Below are positions 36,651-43,489 of a DNA stretch of 43,489 bases, one piece after another. Both the position numbers and the translations under genes were made by a program. Where the stretch lies: positions 1 to 43,489 of the forward strand of contig JALEGH010000076.1 of assembly GCA_022763065.1 (NCBI GenBank), in the 5' to 3' direction. Below the pieces are notes generated by a model. It ran no database searches and had not been told where the DNA came from. It saw only the letters and a list, made by a program, of their open reading frames with translations. This DNA comes from Alphaproteobacteria bacterium. GTDB taxonomy: Bacteria > Pseudomonadota > Alphaproteobacteria > Micavibrionales > Micavibrionaceae. Within the stretch, counting starts at the first letter, position 1, and each line of letters begins with the position of its first letter.

Positions 36651-37506
36651 GGCCGGAAGTGTAGTCAGGATATTTAAGCTTCACATCCAATTCAGATTTC
36701 ACTTTCTCGTTTACAACATGTTTGTTGTCCTTATAAAAGCTCACCGTAATGGGTGCTAAATCCGCTTCCTCAAAGGGAATGAGTGGCGGCACCTCCATTC
36801 CTAAAAGCTCGCAAGCATAGGCGATGAGTTCATGGCTTGGGGTTGGTAAGTCATCCGCCAGATTATAAATGCTACCCGGATCAGGCTTTTCAATGGAAGC
36901 TTTCAAGACCTGAATAATGTCTTCGACATGAATGCGGTTAAAAACATGTCCCGGCTTTTCAATCCGCCGGGGCATCGCGGCGCGCACAGAATCGAGAACG
37001 CTGCGGCCCGGGCCATAAATGCCCGATAATCTGAAAATATGCACCGGTACATTATGTTGCTTGAATAATGACATCCACTGGGTTTCGGCTTTCGCCCGTC
37101 TTGAACCGCGCTTGGATGTGGGACGTATTTCGGCATACTCATCAACGCTGCCGCCACCTCTATCCCCATACACCGTTGTGGAAGACAAATATCCCACCCA
37201 CTCCAGATTGGGTAAATTGACGAAATCCTGTGCATGTAAGCGAAAGGCCTCATCCCCGTAATCACCGGGGGGAATCGAAATAAGAACATGGGTTAGGCGG
37301 TTAAAAAAAGTTTCAGGATCGGCAATAGGATGATCTATATCAAAGATTCTGGCACGGATCCGCGCACCCAACATTTCCTTACGGCGATCCTCACTCCGTG
37401 TGGAGCCACCAACGGTCCAGCTTGCATCCTGACGCAAAGCATCGGCTAAATAACCCGCACAATATCCATATCCAAAACAAAATAGACGTTTGTGCGCTTT
37501 ATTCAT
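36616..37506 (-). CDS. NAD(P)-binding SDR-family protein (YeeZ-like epimerase fold)
   Basis: The 296-residue protein has an extended-SDR Rossmann fold. The dinucleotide loop is FCFGYGYCAGYLA near the N-terminus. LSSTTVYGDRGG is the Ser/Thr plus Tyr catalytic region, with KxxxE-like RRAKAE downstream, followed by FRLSGIYGPGRSVLD and RIHVEDIIQVLKA. The classical YxxxK is not clean: the position after SKRGSRR reads RAKAE, so catalysis may be altered. The substrate is unknown. It belongs to the YeeZ-like group often annotated as NAD-dependent epimerase. It lies upstream of nothing on its strand except the FzlA-like gene, 28 bases before its start, which probably shares its transcript. Confidence 0.8.
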   Translation of the reverse strand: MNKAHKRLFCFGYGYCAGYLADALRQDASWTVGGSTRSEDRRKEMLGARIRARIFDIDHPIADPETFFNRLTHVLISIPPGDYGDEAFRLHAQDFVNLPNLEWVGYLSSTTVYGDRGGGSVDEYAEIRPTSKRGSRRAKAETQWMSLFKQHNVPVHIFRLSGIYGPGRSVLDSVRAAMPRRIEKPGHVFNRIHVEDIIQVLKASIEKPDPGSIYNLADDLPTPSHELIAYACELLGMEVPPLIPFEEADLAPITVSFYKDNKHVVNEKVKSELDVKLKYPDYTSGLKRCLEVDRAG

Positions 37507-37534
37507 ACCCGGTCCGATAGATACTCTTTATCTC

Positions 37535-38203
37535 TTAAAAATCAACGTTTTCGTAGTGGTTAGCCGGCTGAAACCCCGGAACTTTATCTTCCAGTAACGG
37601 CTTGAAGCTCGGCCTGGATTTGACCCGTGCGTACCAGTCATGCGCGCTTTGATGCTCTTCCCAAGGCACATCACCGATATAATCAATCGCCGATAAATGC
37701 GCCGCCGCCGCGATATCAGCCAAAGAAAAATTATCACCCGCCAACCAATTGCGCTTTTCAGTCAAAAACCCGATATAATCGAGATGGTAGTGGATATTGG
37801 CATTTCCCGCACGGATCGAAGGGCCATGTGGCTCCCCTAATTTGAGCAGGGGCTTCATAAGTTTTTCACCCAAAAGGTTATCGGAAACCTCGCGATTAAA
37901 TTTGACATCAAACCAGCCGACAAGCCGTCTCGTCTCCGCCCGCTGAATAGGGTCGGCACCCAAAAGATTATTATCCGGATACACTTCCTCCAGATATTCA
38001 CAAATCACTTGCGAATTGGAAAGGGTTGTCCCGTCCGGTTCCACCAGAACCGGTACATCCCCCGCCGGATTCATGGCCAGAAAATCCGTCCGGCGTTCCC
38101 AGATTCTCTCGATTTTATCCTCAAATTCCAGCCCCTTTTCTACCAGCACAATGCGGACTTTTCGGGAGAAAGGGTGAAGCCATAAATGATATAATGTGCG
38201 CAT
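37535..38203 (-). CDS. Glutathione S-transferase-fold protein, FzlA-like
   Basis: The 222-residue protein has an N-terminal thioredoxin-like GST domain (about 1-80, MRTLYHLWLHPFSRKVRIVL) and a C-terminal helical domain (NWLAGDNFSLADIAAAAHLS). The usual catalytic Ser/Cys/Tyr of the first helix is Pro-Phe-Ser, so glutathione chemistry is uncertain. The C-terminal tail PANHYENVDF resembles the conserved tail of FzlA, the Caulobacter FtsZ-binding protein that links the Z-ring to septal wall synthesis. I therefore call it FzlA-like, but other alphaproteobacterial GSTs share the N-terminal motif. Neighbours include a PleC/DivJ-like kinase and uppP, which fits a cell-division setting but does not prove it. 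Confidence 0.8.
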   Translation of the reverse strand: MRTLYHLWLHPFSRKVRIVLVEKGLEFEDKIERIWERRTDFLAMNPAGDVPVLVEPDGTTLSNSQVICEYLEEVYPDNNLLGADPIQRAETRRLVGWFDVKFNREVSDNLLGEKLMKPLLKLGEPHGPSIRAGNANIHYHLDYIGFLTEKRNWLAGDNFSLADIAAAAHLSAIDYIGDVPWEEHQSAHDWYARVKSRPSFKPLLEDKVPGFQPANHYENVDF

Positions 38204-38287
38204 ATTATCAATAGTTTACATGAAATCTCACCGCGCGCCTAGCCCTTAATAACCCCGTATGACGCGATCTTTTAAGATCACAAAAAC

Positions 38288-38494
38288 CTATATGAAGCTG
38301 TTGTGATACAGCCAAATCCCCAACCACGCGCCGAGAGCCGCAAAAACCCACACGGCCAGACCATAGGTCCAACGCAAAGATTTATCATTTTTGATTTTTT
38401 CATTGCTGTAATGGCGCAAAAAAACATTAATCACCCCAAGACCAACGCCAAATCCCATCACAAAACCAAAAAGGCCGAAAATATAGACACTCAT
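38288..38494 (-). CDS. Small two-helix membrane protein of unknown function (68 residues)
   Basis: The ATG at 38494 has GGAG about 10-13 bases upstream; a TTG five codons earlier overlaps that ribosome site and is unlikely. The product has two hydrophobic helices (about 3-27, YIFGLFGFVMGFGVGLGVIN, and 46-64, GLAVWVFAALGAWLGIWLY) joined by a charged, cytoplasm-favouring loop (RHYSNEKIKNDKSLR). I recognise no family. The glycine-rich first helix could pack in a complex. It is divergent from uppP with 67 bases between starts. Confidence 0.65.
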   Translation of the reverse strand: MSVYIFGLFGFVMGFGVGLGVINVFLRHYSNEKIKNDKSLRWTYGLAVWVFAALGAWLGIWLYHNSFI

Positions 38495-38561
38495 TGCTTT
38501 TTTCTCCAAACTACCTGATTATCGGATCAAACTATATCGCCGTTTCAATTTATAACAAACC

Positions 38562-39371
38562 ATGCCGCTTTTCCACATTATCATTTTGGCCATCGTTCAG
38601 GGGGTGAGTGAATTCCTCCCCATTAGCTCTAGCGGACATTTGCTCCTCACCCACCATTTATTGGGAGAACAAAATGTCGATATGTGCTGGGAACAAAACC
38701 GGCTCTTAGATGTTGCCGTGCATGTCGGCACTTTGTTTGCCGTTCTTTTGTATTTCAGGAATGATATTGCGGCTATGTTTTGTGGGCTCATGCGACAAAA
38801 CAAAAACGGCCTTCATCTCCTCAAAAATATACTGATTGCCTCACTGCCTGTTATCATTGCTGGATTTTTGCTTCAAAAATTTCAGCCCTCTTTCCTGTGT
38901 CTCGTCGAAATCATGGCATGGATGACATTGATATTCGGTATTGTCCTGTGGTTTGCCGATCGTTTTGATCCAAAACAAAAATTAGAGGATTTAAAAACAT
39001 CCCACACCCTCCTCATTGGGCTATCACAAATGCTGGCCCTTATTCCGGGGGTCAGCCGTTCAGGTATTACCATGACAAGTGCCAGATTTTTAGGGCTATC
39101 GCGCATAGATGCGGCGCGCTTTTCCTTGCTGCTTTCCATTATCGCGATTAGTGGCGCAGGAGCGCTTAATAGTCTCACTCTCATTGAAAGCGGAAATTTG
39201 CGCTTTGGGTTAGATATATTGAGCGCTGTTATTCTGTCTTTTATTTTTGGCTGGATTGCGATTTTCCTGATGATGAAATGGCTCTCGAAATCCAGCTTCA
39301 CCCCTTTTGTTATTTACCGCGTTGTTTTAGGTGTGTTTTTACTTGGCCTTATCTATGGTGGTTTTATTTAG
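38562..39371 (+). CDS. uppP: Undecaprenyl-diphosphatase UppP (BacA)
   Basis: UppP dephosphorylates undecaprenyl diphosphate to recycle the lipid carrier for peptidoglycan and other envelope polymers, and its overproduction gives bacitracin resistance. The 269-residue membrane protein has the two catalytic motifs: QGVSEFLPISSSGHL near residues 13-27 (E17 and the serines) and LIPGVSRSGITMTSAR near 159-174 (R165 region). It has about eight helices. The gene ends inside a bidirectional terminator whose arms include its stop codon. Confidence 0.95.
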   Translation: MPLFHIIILAIVQGVSEFLPISSSGHLLLTHHLLGEQNVDMCWEQNRLLDVAVHVGTLFAVLLYFRNDIAAMFCGLMRQNKNGLHLLKNILIASLPVIIAGFLLQKFQPSFLCLVEIMAWMTLIFGIVLWFADRFDPKQKLEDLKTSHTLLIGLSQMLALIPGVSRSGITMTSARFLGLSRIDAARFSLLLSIIAISGAGALNSLTLIESGNLRFGLDILSAVILSFIFGWIAIFLMMKWLSKSSFTPFVIYRVVLGVFLLGLIYGGFI

Positions 39372-39391
39372 GGTCGGGACCCTAAGTTTTT
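39368..39391. terminator. Bidirectional terminator holding both stop codons of uppP and rsmD
   Basis: TTAGGGT CGGG ACCCTAA (39368-39385) is a perfect 7-bp stem, followed on the plus strand by GTTTTT. The uppP stop TAG (39369-39371) and the rsmD stop (39382-39384, minus strand) lie in opposite arms. On the minus strand the hairpin is followed only by ATAAAA, so termination is stronger rightward. The same core occurs at 692-709 and 7214-7227. Confidence 0.75.
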
Positions 39392-39933
39392 AACCGACCG
39401 AAAATAACTTTCGTATCGCCGTAAATTTTTTCGCTCTCAACTTCAAAACCCGCTATCGAAAGCTCTTCCCTCTTATCCATCTCCAAAATGAAGCGCGCCT
39501 CAGGTAAATACCAATCCCCCGCCTTTAGTTTTTCAACTGCTTTTGGAATCAGATCTTTCTTATAAGGCGGGTCCAGAAAAATAAGCGTGGCAGGCTCCAT
39601 ATATTCGAGCCGCACACCCAATTTTGTTGCATCTGCCTTCAAAGTCAGAGTACTCCCCGTCTCACCCAATGCTTCAATATTGCGCTGACAAAGTGCGAGC
39701 GAACCTGCTGATTTATCAATGAAAATGCAAAAGCGCGCCCCTTGGGAAAGCGCTTCCAGCCCCAGCGCACCTGTGCCACAAAACGCATCTATTACGACCA
39801 CATCTTGAAGTACGCCGCGTGAGGTGAGCATATTAAATATCGCTTGGCGTACCTTATCGGATGTCGGGCGAATTTGATCCCCTTTGGGGGTTTCGAGTTT
39901 CCGGCTACGGTGTTTTCCGCCAACAATACGCAT
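39382..39933 (-). CDS. rsmD: 16S rRNA (guanine-966-N2)-methyltransferase
   Basis: RsmD methylates N2 of G966 in 16S rRNA with SAM during 30S assembly. The 183-residue protein starts MRIVGGKHRSRKLETPKG, the typical beginning, and has the SAM loop DAFCGTGALGLEALSQGA and catalytic motif IV FLDPPYKK. Its start lies 14 bases after the stop of the pseudouridine synthase gene, so the two form a leftward unit for rRNA modification. Confidence 0.95.
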   Translation of the reverse strand: MRIVGGKHRSRKLETPKGDQIRPTSDKVRQAIFNMLTSRGVLQDVVVIDAFCGTGALGLEALSQGARFCIFIDKSAGSLALCQRNIEALGETGSTLTLKADATKLGVRLEYMEPATLIFLDPPYKKDLIPKAVEKLKAGDWYLPEARFILEMDKREELSIAGFEVESEKIYGDTKVIFGRLKT

Positions 39934-39947
39934 AGTTTTATCACCCT

Positions 39948-40697
39948 TTACTTAAAAAACTTCGGCAAGAACTCTTTAATCTTTTGGTGCTTCAACTCCA
40001 TCACCGCACCTTTAGGCAGTTTACCTAAATGAAAGGGTCCGTAAGAGACACGTATCAGGCGGTTTACCTGAAGACCAACAGCCTCCATGATTTTACGCAC
40101 TTCACGATTTTTCCCTTCCGTAATTGCAATATCAATCCAGACATTGTCCCCTTGCTGCTTATCAAGCGTCGCTTCAATTTCTTTATAGCGTATCCCCTCA
40201 ATCGTAATGCCGCGTTTCAGCTTATCAAGCTGATTTTGCGAGGTATGACCATAAGCCCGCACACGGTAACAGCGTTTAAAATTATTTTGCGGCAATTCTA
40301 AATAGCGCGATAATTCCCCGTCATTGGTGAGCAGCAAAAGCCCTTCCGTATTGATATCCAACCGCCCTACACTGATCACACGAGGGAGCTCTGGTGGTAA
40401 ATCATCAAATATGGTTTTACGCCCCTGCTCATCTTTGGCCGTTGTCACAAATCCCGCAGATTTATGATATAAAAACAGACGGGTTTTCTCTTGTCCCTGA
40501 AGTTCCTTATCATCAACCAAAATTTTATCTTGCGCACCAACAGTAACCGCAGGCGTTGTCAAAATCTCGCCATTCACGCTCACACGACCTGCTTCGATCC
40601 AGCGTTCCGCCTCCCGCCTTGAACAAAGCCCCGCCCGCGCCATTACCTTGGCAATGCGCTCTTTTTTTTCTTCTTTACTCTGGCCTGTGTTTTCCAT
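39948..40697 (-). CDS. rluB: RluB/RsuA-family 23S or 16S rRNA pseudouridine synthase
   Basis: These enzymes isomerise a specific uridine to pseudouridine in rRNA (U2605 of 23S for RluB). The 249-residue protein has an N-terminal S4 RNA-binding domain (about 14-70, RIAKVMARAGLCSRREAERWI) and the catalytic motif VGRLDINTEGLLLLTNDGEL with the aspartate nucleophile. KNREVRKIMEAVGLQVNRLIR near the C-terminus is a second RsuA-family signature. RluB is favoured over RsuA/RluE by the SRREAE and motif context but is not certain. It is divergent from tadA with only 12 bases between the annotated starts. Confidence 0.88.
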   Translation of the reverse strand: MENTGQSKEEKKERIAKVMARAGLCSRREAERWIEAGRVSVNGEILTTPAVTVGAQDKILVDDKELQGQEKTRLFLYHKSAGFVTTAKDEQGRKTIFDDLPPELPRVISVGRLDINTEGLLLLTNDGELSRYLELPQNNFKRCYRVRAYGHTSQNQLDKLKRGITIEGIRYKEIEATLDKQQGDNVWIDIAITEGKNREVRKIMEAVGLQVNRLIRVSYGPFHLGKLPKGAVMELKHQKIKEFLPKFFK

Positions 40698-40709
40698 TAT
40701 CTAAACCCT

Positions 40710-41177
40710 ATGAATGATCATACGCATCACCATAGCTTTATGAGCATCGCATTGGAAGAGGCACATTTAGCCGCCGCACGAGATGAGGTCCCTATCGGAG
40801 CCATCATCGTTGATTCCCAAACGGGTGAAGTCGTCGCACGTGCGGGTAACCGTACGATTGAATATGCTGATCCCACTGCTCATGCGGAAATTCTGGTCAT
40901 ACGCGAGGCTTGCGCCAAAACAGGCAAGCAGCGCATTCCTGAATTTGATCTTTATGTTACATTGGAACCTTGCACGATGTGTGCTGCTGCTATTTCTTTT
41001 GCGCGAATTCGCACGCTGGTCTTCGGCGCAAAAGACCCTAAAAGCGGCGGTATCTTACACGGTGCCAAGTTTTTCGAACAGCCCACCTGCCATCATAAAA
41101 AAATTGAAATCATTGACGGTATCATGGCCAATGAATGTAGACAGGTCTTACAGGATTATTTTAAGAGCAAACGTTAA
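40710..41177 (+). CDS. tadA: tRNA-specific adenosine deaminase TadA
   Basis: TadA converts adenosine 34 to inosine in tRNA-Arg(ACG), an essential step for decoding. The 155-residue protein has the zinc deaminase motif HAE at H58-E60 and EPCTMC with C88 and C91. The long frame starts at 40710 and puts a His-rich tail (NDHTHHHSF) before MSIALEEAH. A second ATG at 40740 starts exactly where family members usually begin and would leave 42 bases between it and the rluB start. No Shine-Dalgarno decides between them. The gene end overlaps the convergent purD end by 4 bases. Confidence 0.93.
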   Translation: MNDHTHHHSFMSIALEEAHLAAARDEVPIGAIIVDSQTGEVVARAGNRTIEYADPTAHAEILVIREACAKTGKQRIPEFDLYVTLEPCTMCAAAISFARIRTLVFGAKDPKSGGILHGAKFFEQPTCHHKKIEIIDGIMANECRQVLQDYFKSKR

Positions 41178-42472
41178 GCCGCCTTGTCTTTCATCGCAGC
41201 CACGGCGCGGTGGCCGATATCACGCCGGGCAAAGCCTTGCGTCCAGTCAATTGCATCAACGCCCTGATAGGCTCGCTCTTGCGCCTCCAAAATTGTTGCG
41301 CCCTGTCCAACCACGCCCAAAACGCGGCCTCCTGCGCTCAATAACTCTCCTGTATCACCACGCACTGTACCGGCATGGAAAAGACGTACGCCTTCCATGG
41401 TTTCAAGCTTTCCCTCATTTTTAATCACAGTATTTTTTTTATAGCTCCCGGGATACCCATTGGCCGCCATCACAACACAAAGCGTATAATCATTTGACCA
41501 TTTCACCTGCTCTTTGAGCATATCTAATCGTCCCTGATCGGTTGCCAAGAGGAGCTCCACCAGATCACTTTCCAAGCGCATCATGATCGGCTGGCATTCC
41601 GGATCGCCAAAGCGGATATTATATTCCAGCAATTTGGGAGCACCGTTTACCACCATGATCCCTGCGAATAACACACCCTGAAACGGCGTACCATCCTGTT
41701 TCATCCCTTCAACAGTTGGCTTAATGATTGTGTCTAGTATTCTTTGCTCCAAATCAGGCGTCATGAGATGCGCCGGACTATAAGCTCCCATCCCGCCGGT
41801 ATTGGGGCCGGTATCACCGTCTTGGGCGCGCTTATGATCTTGCGCAGAAGTGAGGGGTAGATAATTTTCACCGTCCGCCAAAACAAAATAGCTCAACTCT
41901 TCGCCGTCCAAAAACTCCTCAATCACAAGCTCCGTTCCGGCCTCTCCAAAAGCTTCACCGGAAAGCATTTCCTTGGCCGCCTCCAGCGCTTCTTCCACCG
42001 TTTGCGCGATAATGACACCCTTGCCTGCCGCCAAACCATCGGTTTTCAAAACGATCGGCGCGCCGTTTTTTTCGATAAATTCTTTGGCCGTATCAAAATC
42101 GGTAAATCGTCCATAGGCGGCTGTCGGGATATCATAGCGCGCACAAAAATCTTTCATATAGCCTTTGGAGCCTTCCAGTTGCGCCGCCTTTTTGCTGGGC
42201 CCAAAAACAGCTACACCAGCCTCACGCAATGCGCTTCCCACGCCATCGACCAAAGGTTGCTCAGAGCCAACTACGACAAATTCGATACCCTGCTCTTTCA
42301 CAAAACCAATAATGGCCTGATGATTGGAGACATCTATATCATGGCATATAGCCGTCTGCGCAATGCCAGCGTTACCCGGAATACAGTGCAGCTTGTCACA
42401 ATGAGGAGAACTCGCTAATTTCCACGCCAGCGCATGTTCCCGTCCACCAGAACCAATAAGCAAAATATTCAT
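41174..42472 (-). CDS. purD: Phosphoribosylamine-glycine ligase (purine biosynthesis)
   Basis: PurD joins glycine to 5-phosphoribosylamine with ATP, the second step of purine synthesis. The 432-residue length is standard. It has ATP-grasp architecture: [19 protein letters not shown] at the N-terminus, [28 protein letters not shown] and [13 protein letters not shown] strong ribosome site (TAGGAGAT) lies about 8 bases upstream. It is preceded on the same strand by putA with 39 bases between them; co-transcription is possible but the functions are unrelated. Confidence 0.97.
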   Translation of the reverse strand: MNILLIGSGGREHALAWKLASSPHCDKLHCIPGNAGIAQTAICHDIDVSNHQAIIGFVKEQGIEFVVVGSEQPLVDGVGSALREAGVAVFGPSKKAAQLEGSKGYMKDFCARYDIPTAAYGRFTDFDTAKEFIEKNGAPIVLKTDGLAAGKGVIIAQTVEEALEAAKEMLSGEAFGEAGTELVIEEFLDGEELSYFVLADGENYLPLTSAQDHKRAQDGDTGPNTGGMGAYSPAHLMTPDLEQRILDTIIKPTVEGMKQDGTPFQGVLFAGIMVVNGAPKLLEYNIRFGDPECQPIMMRLESDLVELLLATDQGRLDMLKEQVKWSNDYTLCVVMAANGYPGSYKKNTVIKNEGKLETMEGVRLFHAGTVRGDTGELLSAGGRVLGVVGQGATILEAQERAYQGVDAIDWTQGFARRDIGHRAVAAMKDKAA

Positions 42473-42511
42473 TTTCTAATCTCCTACGAATTAACGAACG
42501 GCAATATGCCT

Positions 42512-43489
42512 TTATTCCCCAATCATAACAAGGGAAGCATTTCCGCCAGCCGCTGTCGTATCGGTGCTCACCACTTTTTCGGTCGCAAAGGCGTGCAGGT
42601 AATGCGGTCCTCCGGCCTTGGGACCTGTACCGGAAAGCCCGCGCCCGCCAAAAGGTTGTACGCCGACAACCGCGCCAATGGTTGATCTGTTCACATAGAC
42701 ATTGCCCACCCTCATCCGGTTTGATACATCGTAGATGAAGCTGTTAATCCGGCTATGCACGCCAAAGGTCAAGCCATAGCCCGTCTCATTGAGCGCATCA
42801 ATAACCTGATCAATCTCGCGTGCTTTATATCGTACAACATGTAGGATCGGGCCAAAGACCTCTTCTTTGAGCATATCCAAATCCGACAGTTCATAGGCAA
42901 GCGGCGCGAAAAAATGCCCTTGGCGCCGTAAATCCGGATCGAACGAACTGCTAGCGATTTTCTTACCCATTCCGGCCAGACGGGTTTTATGTTGCTGCAA
43001 TTTGGTGAGCGCTTCTTCATCAATAATCGGTCCTACATCCGACGAAATTTGCGCAGGGTCTTTGACCCGCAATTTTTCCATCGCCCCTTGGAGCATCAAA
43101 ATTGTTTTATCCGCTACCTCTTCTTGAACCAGCATAATCCGGCAGGCCGAGCAGCGCTGCCCGGCAGACCCAAAGGCCGAGCGCACCACATCATCAATCA
43201 CCTGTTCAGTGAGCGCGGACGAATCAACAATCATCGCATTGAGGCCACCTGTTTCGGCGATGAACGGCACAATCGGCCCGTCTTTTTCCGCCAGAGTTCT
43301 ATTGATGGAGCGTGCTACTTCCGTTGATCCGGTAAAGGCAACCCCACCAACATCCTTATGCGCAACCAAAGCTGCACCGATCCGCCCGTCTCCGGGTAAA
43401 AGCGTGAGCACCTCTGAAGGCAAACCGGCCTTGATCAAAAGCTCGGCTGTATAAAAACCAATGAGGCTTGTTTGTTCCGCCGGTTTGGC
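42512..43489 (-). CDS. putA: Bifunctional proline dehydrogenase / P5C dehydrogenase PutA, C-terminal part, cut by the window edge
   Basis: The 325 residues read here are the aldehyde-dehydrogenase half that oxidises glutamate semialdehyde (P5C) to glutamate. The frame is open to the right edge: KPAEQTSLIGFYTAELLI continues upstream of the ATG at 43438, so that ATG is internal. Seen are LLPGDGRIGAAL, the NAD-site region AFTGSTEVARSI, the glutamate base in FIAETGGLNAMI, and the catalytic cysteine in SAGQRCSACR. The tail AGGNASLVMIG is typical of bifunctional PutA. The proline dehydrogenase half should lie off the right edge. The product glutamate feeds the NAD-glutamate dehydrogenase in this window. 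Confidence 0.92.
   Translation of the reverse strand, partial: AKPAEQTSLIGFYTAELLIKAGLPSEVLTLLPGDGRIGAALVAHKDVGGVAFTGSTEVARSINRTLAEKDGPIVPFIAETGGLNAMIVDSSALTEQVIDDVVRSAFGSAGQRCSACRIMLVQEEVADKTILMLQGAMEKLRVKDPAQISSDVGPIIDEEALTKLQQHKTRLAGMGKKIASSSFDPDLRRQGHFFAPLAYELSDLDMLKEEVFGPILHVVRYKAREIDQVIDALNETGYGLTFGVHSRINSFIYDVSNRMRVGNVYVNRSTIGAVVGVQPFGGRGLSGTGPKAGGPHYLHAFATEKVVSTDTTAAGGNASLVMIGE

Overview
This window looks like ordinary chromosome from a free-living, aerobic, mid-GC (roughly 45-50% by eye) alphaproteobacterium. The evidence is the cytochrome oxidase cluster order (coxB-coxA ... ctaB-coxF-ctaG-coxC-DUF983-surf1), the 1625-residue NAD-glutamate dehydrogenase, an IalB-family protein, a PleC/DivJ-style histidine kinase, a FzlA-like GST-fold protein and a GTTC-N7-GTTC LexA box. 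I cannot name the genus; a deep-branching or unusual lineage is possible because of the cytochrome c maturation genes described below. No phage, insertion sequence, CRISPR array, tRNA or rRNA is visible, and no gene-free stretch exceeds 300 bases (the longest is about 240).

Layout. 1-2.3 kb: 5' part of nrdB (leftward, cut by the edge) with a candidate NrdR-controlled promoter, a secreted MsrB and a histidine phosphatase. 2.3-7.2 kb: radA behind a promoter overlapped by an SOS box, an M42-like aminopeptidase, nhaA, a beta-carbonic anhydrase (leftward) and a stand-alone cyclic-nucleotide-binding-fold protein. 7.2-10.8 kb: a tightly overlapping ResB-CcsA-TlpA operon, which is System II cytochrome c maturation, unexpected in an alphaproteobacterium. 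10.9-19.7 kb: an AMIN-domain lipoprotein, the giant glutamate dehydrogenase, an unrecognised 337-residue protein, ubiA and rsmE.

19.8-27.6 kb: the aa3-type oxidase cluster. coxBA ends in a strong terminator; ilvA is inserted next, followed by ctaB, a 40-residue coxF-like gene, ctaG, coxC, a DUF983 gene and surf1. 27.6-31.6 kb (leftward): an M23 peptidase, an IalB-family protein, a SPOUT RNA methyltransferase and an aminotransferase. 31.8-34.7 kb: a DsbD/ScsB-type reductant transporter and an exported redoxin. 34.7-38.5 kb: a soluble PAS histidine kinase, an SDR protein, a FzlA-like protein and a small membrane protein. 38.5-43.5 kb: uppP, rsmD, an RsuA/RluB pseudouridine synthase, tadA, purD and the 3' part of putA.

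How it fits together. The Ccs operon, the DsbD/ScsB transporter, the exported redoxin and the single-cysteine secreted MsrB suggest a periplasm with an active thiol-reduction pathway serving heme attachment and repair. The ctaB/ctaG/surf1 set serves heme A and copper insertion into the oxidase encoded beside it. The most checkable new points are the SOS box on the radA promoter, the System II Ccs operon, an 18-bp palindrome family seen at three gene boundaries, the orphan gene at 17 kb and ilvA inside the cox cluster.
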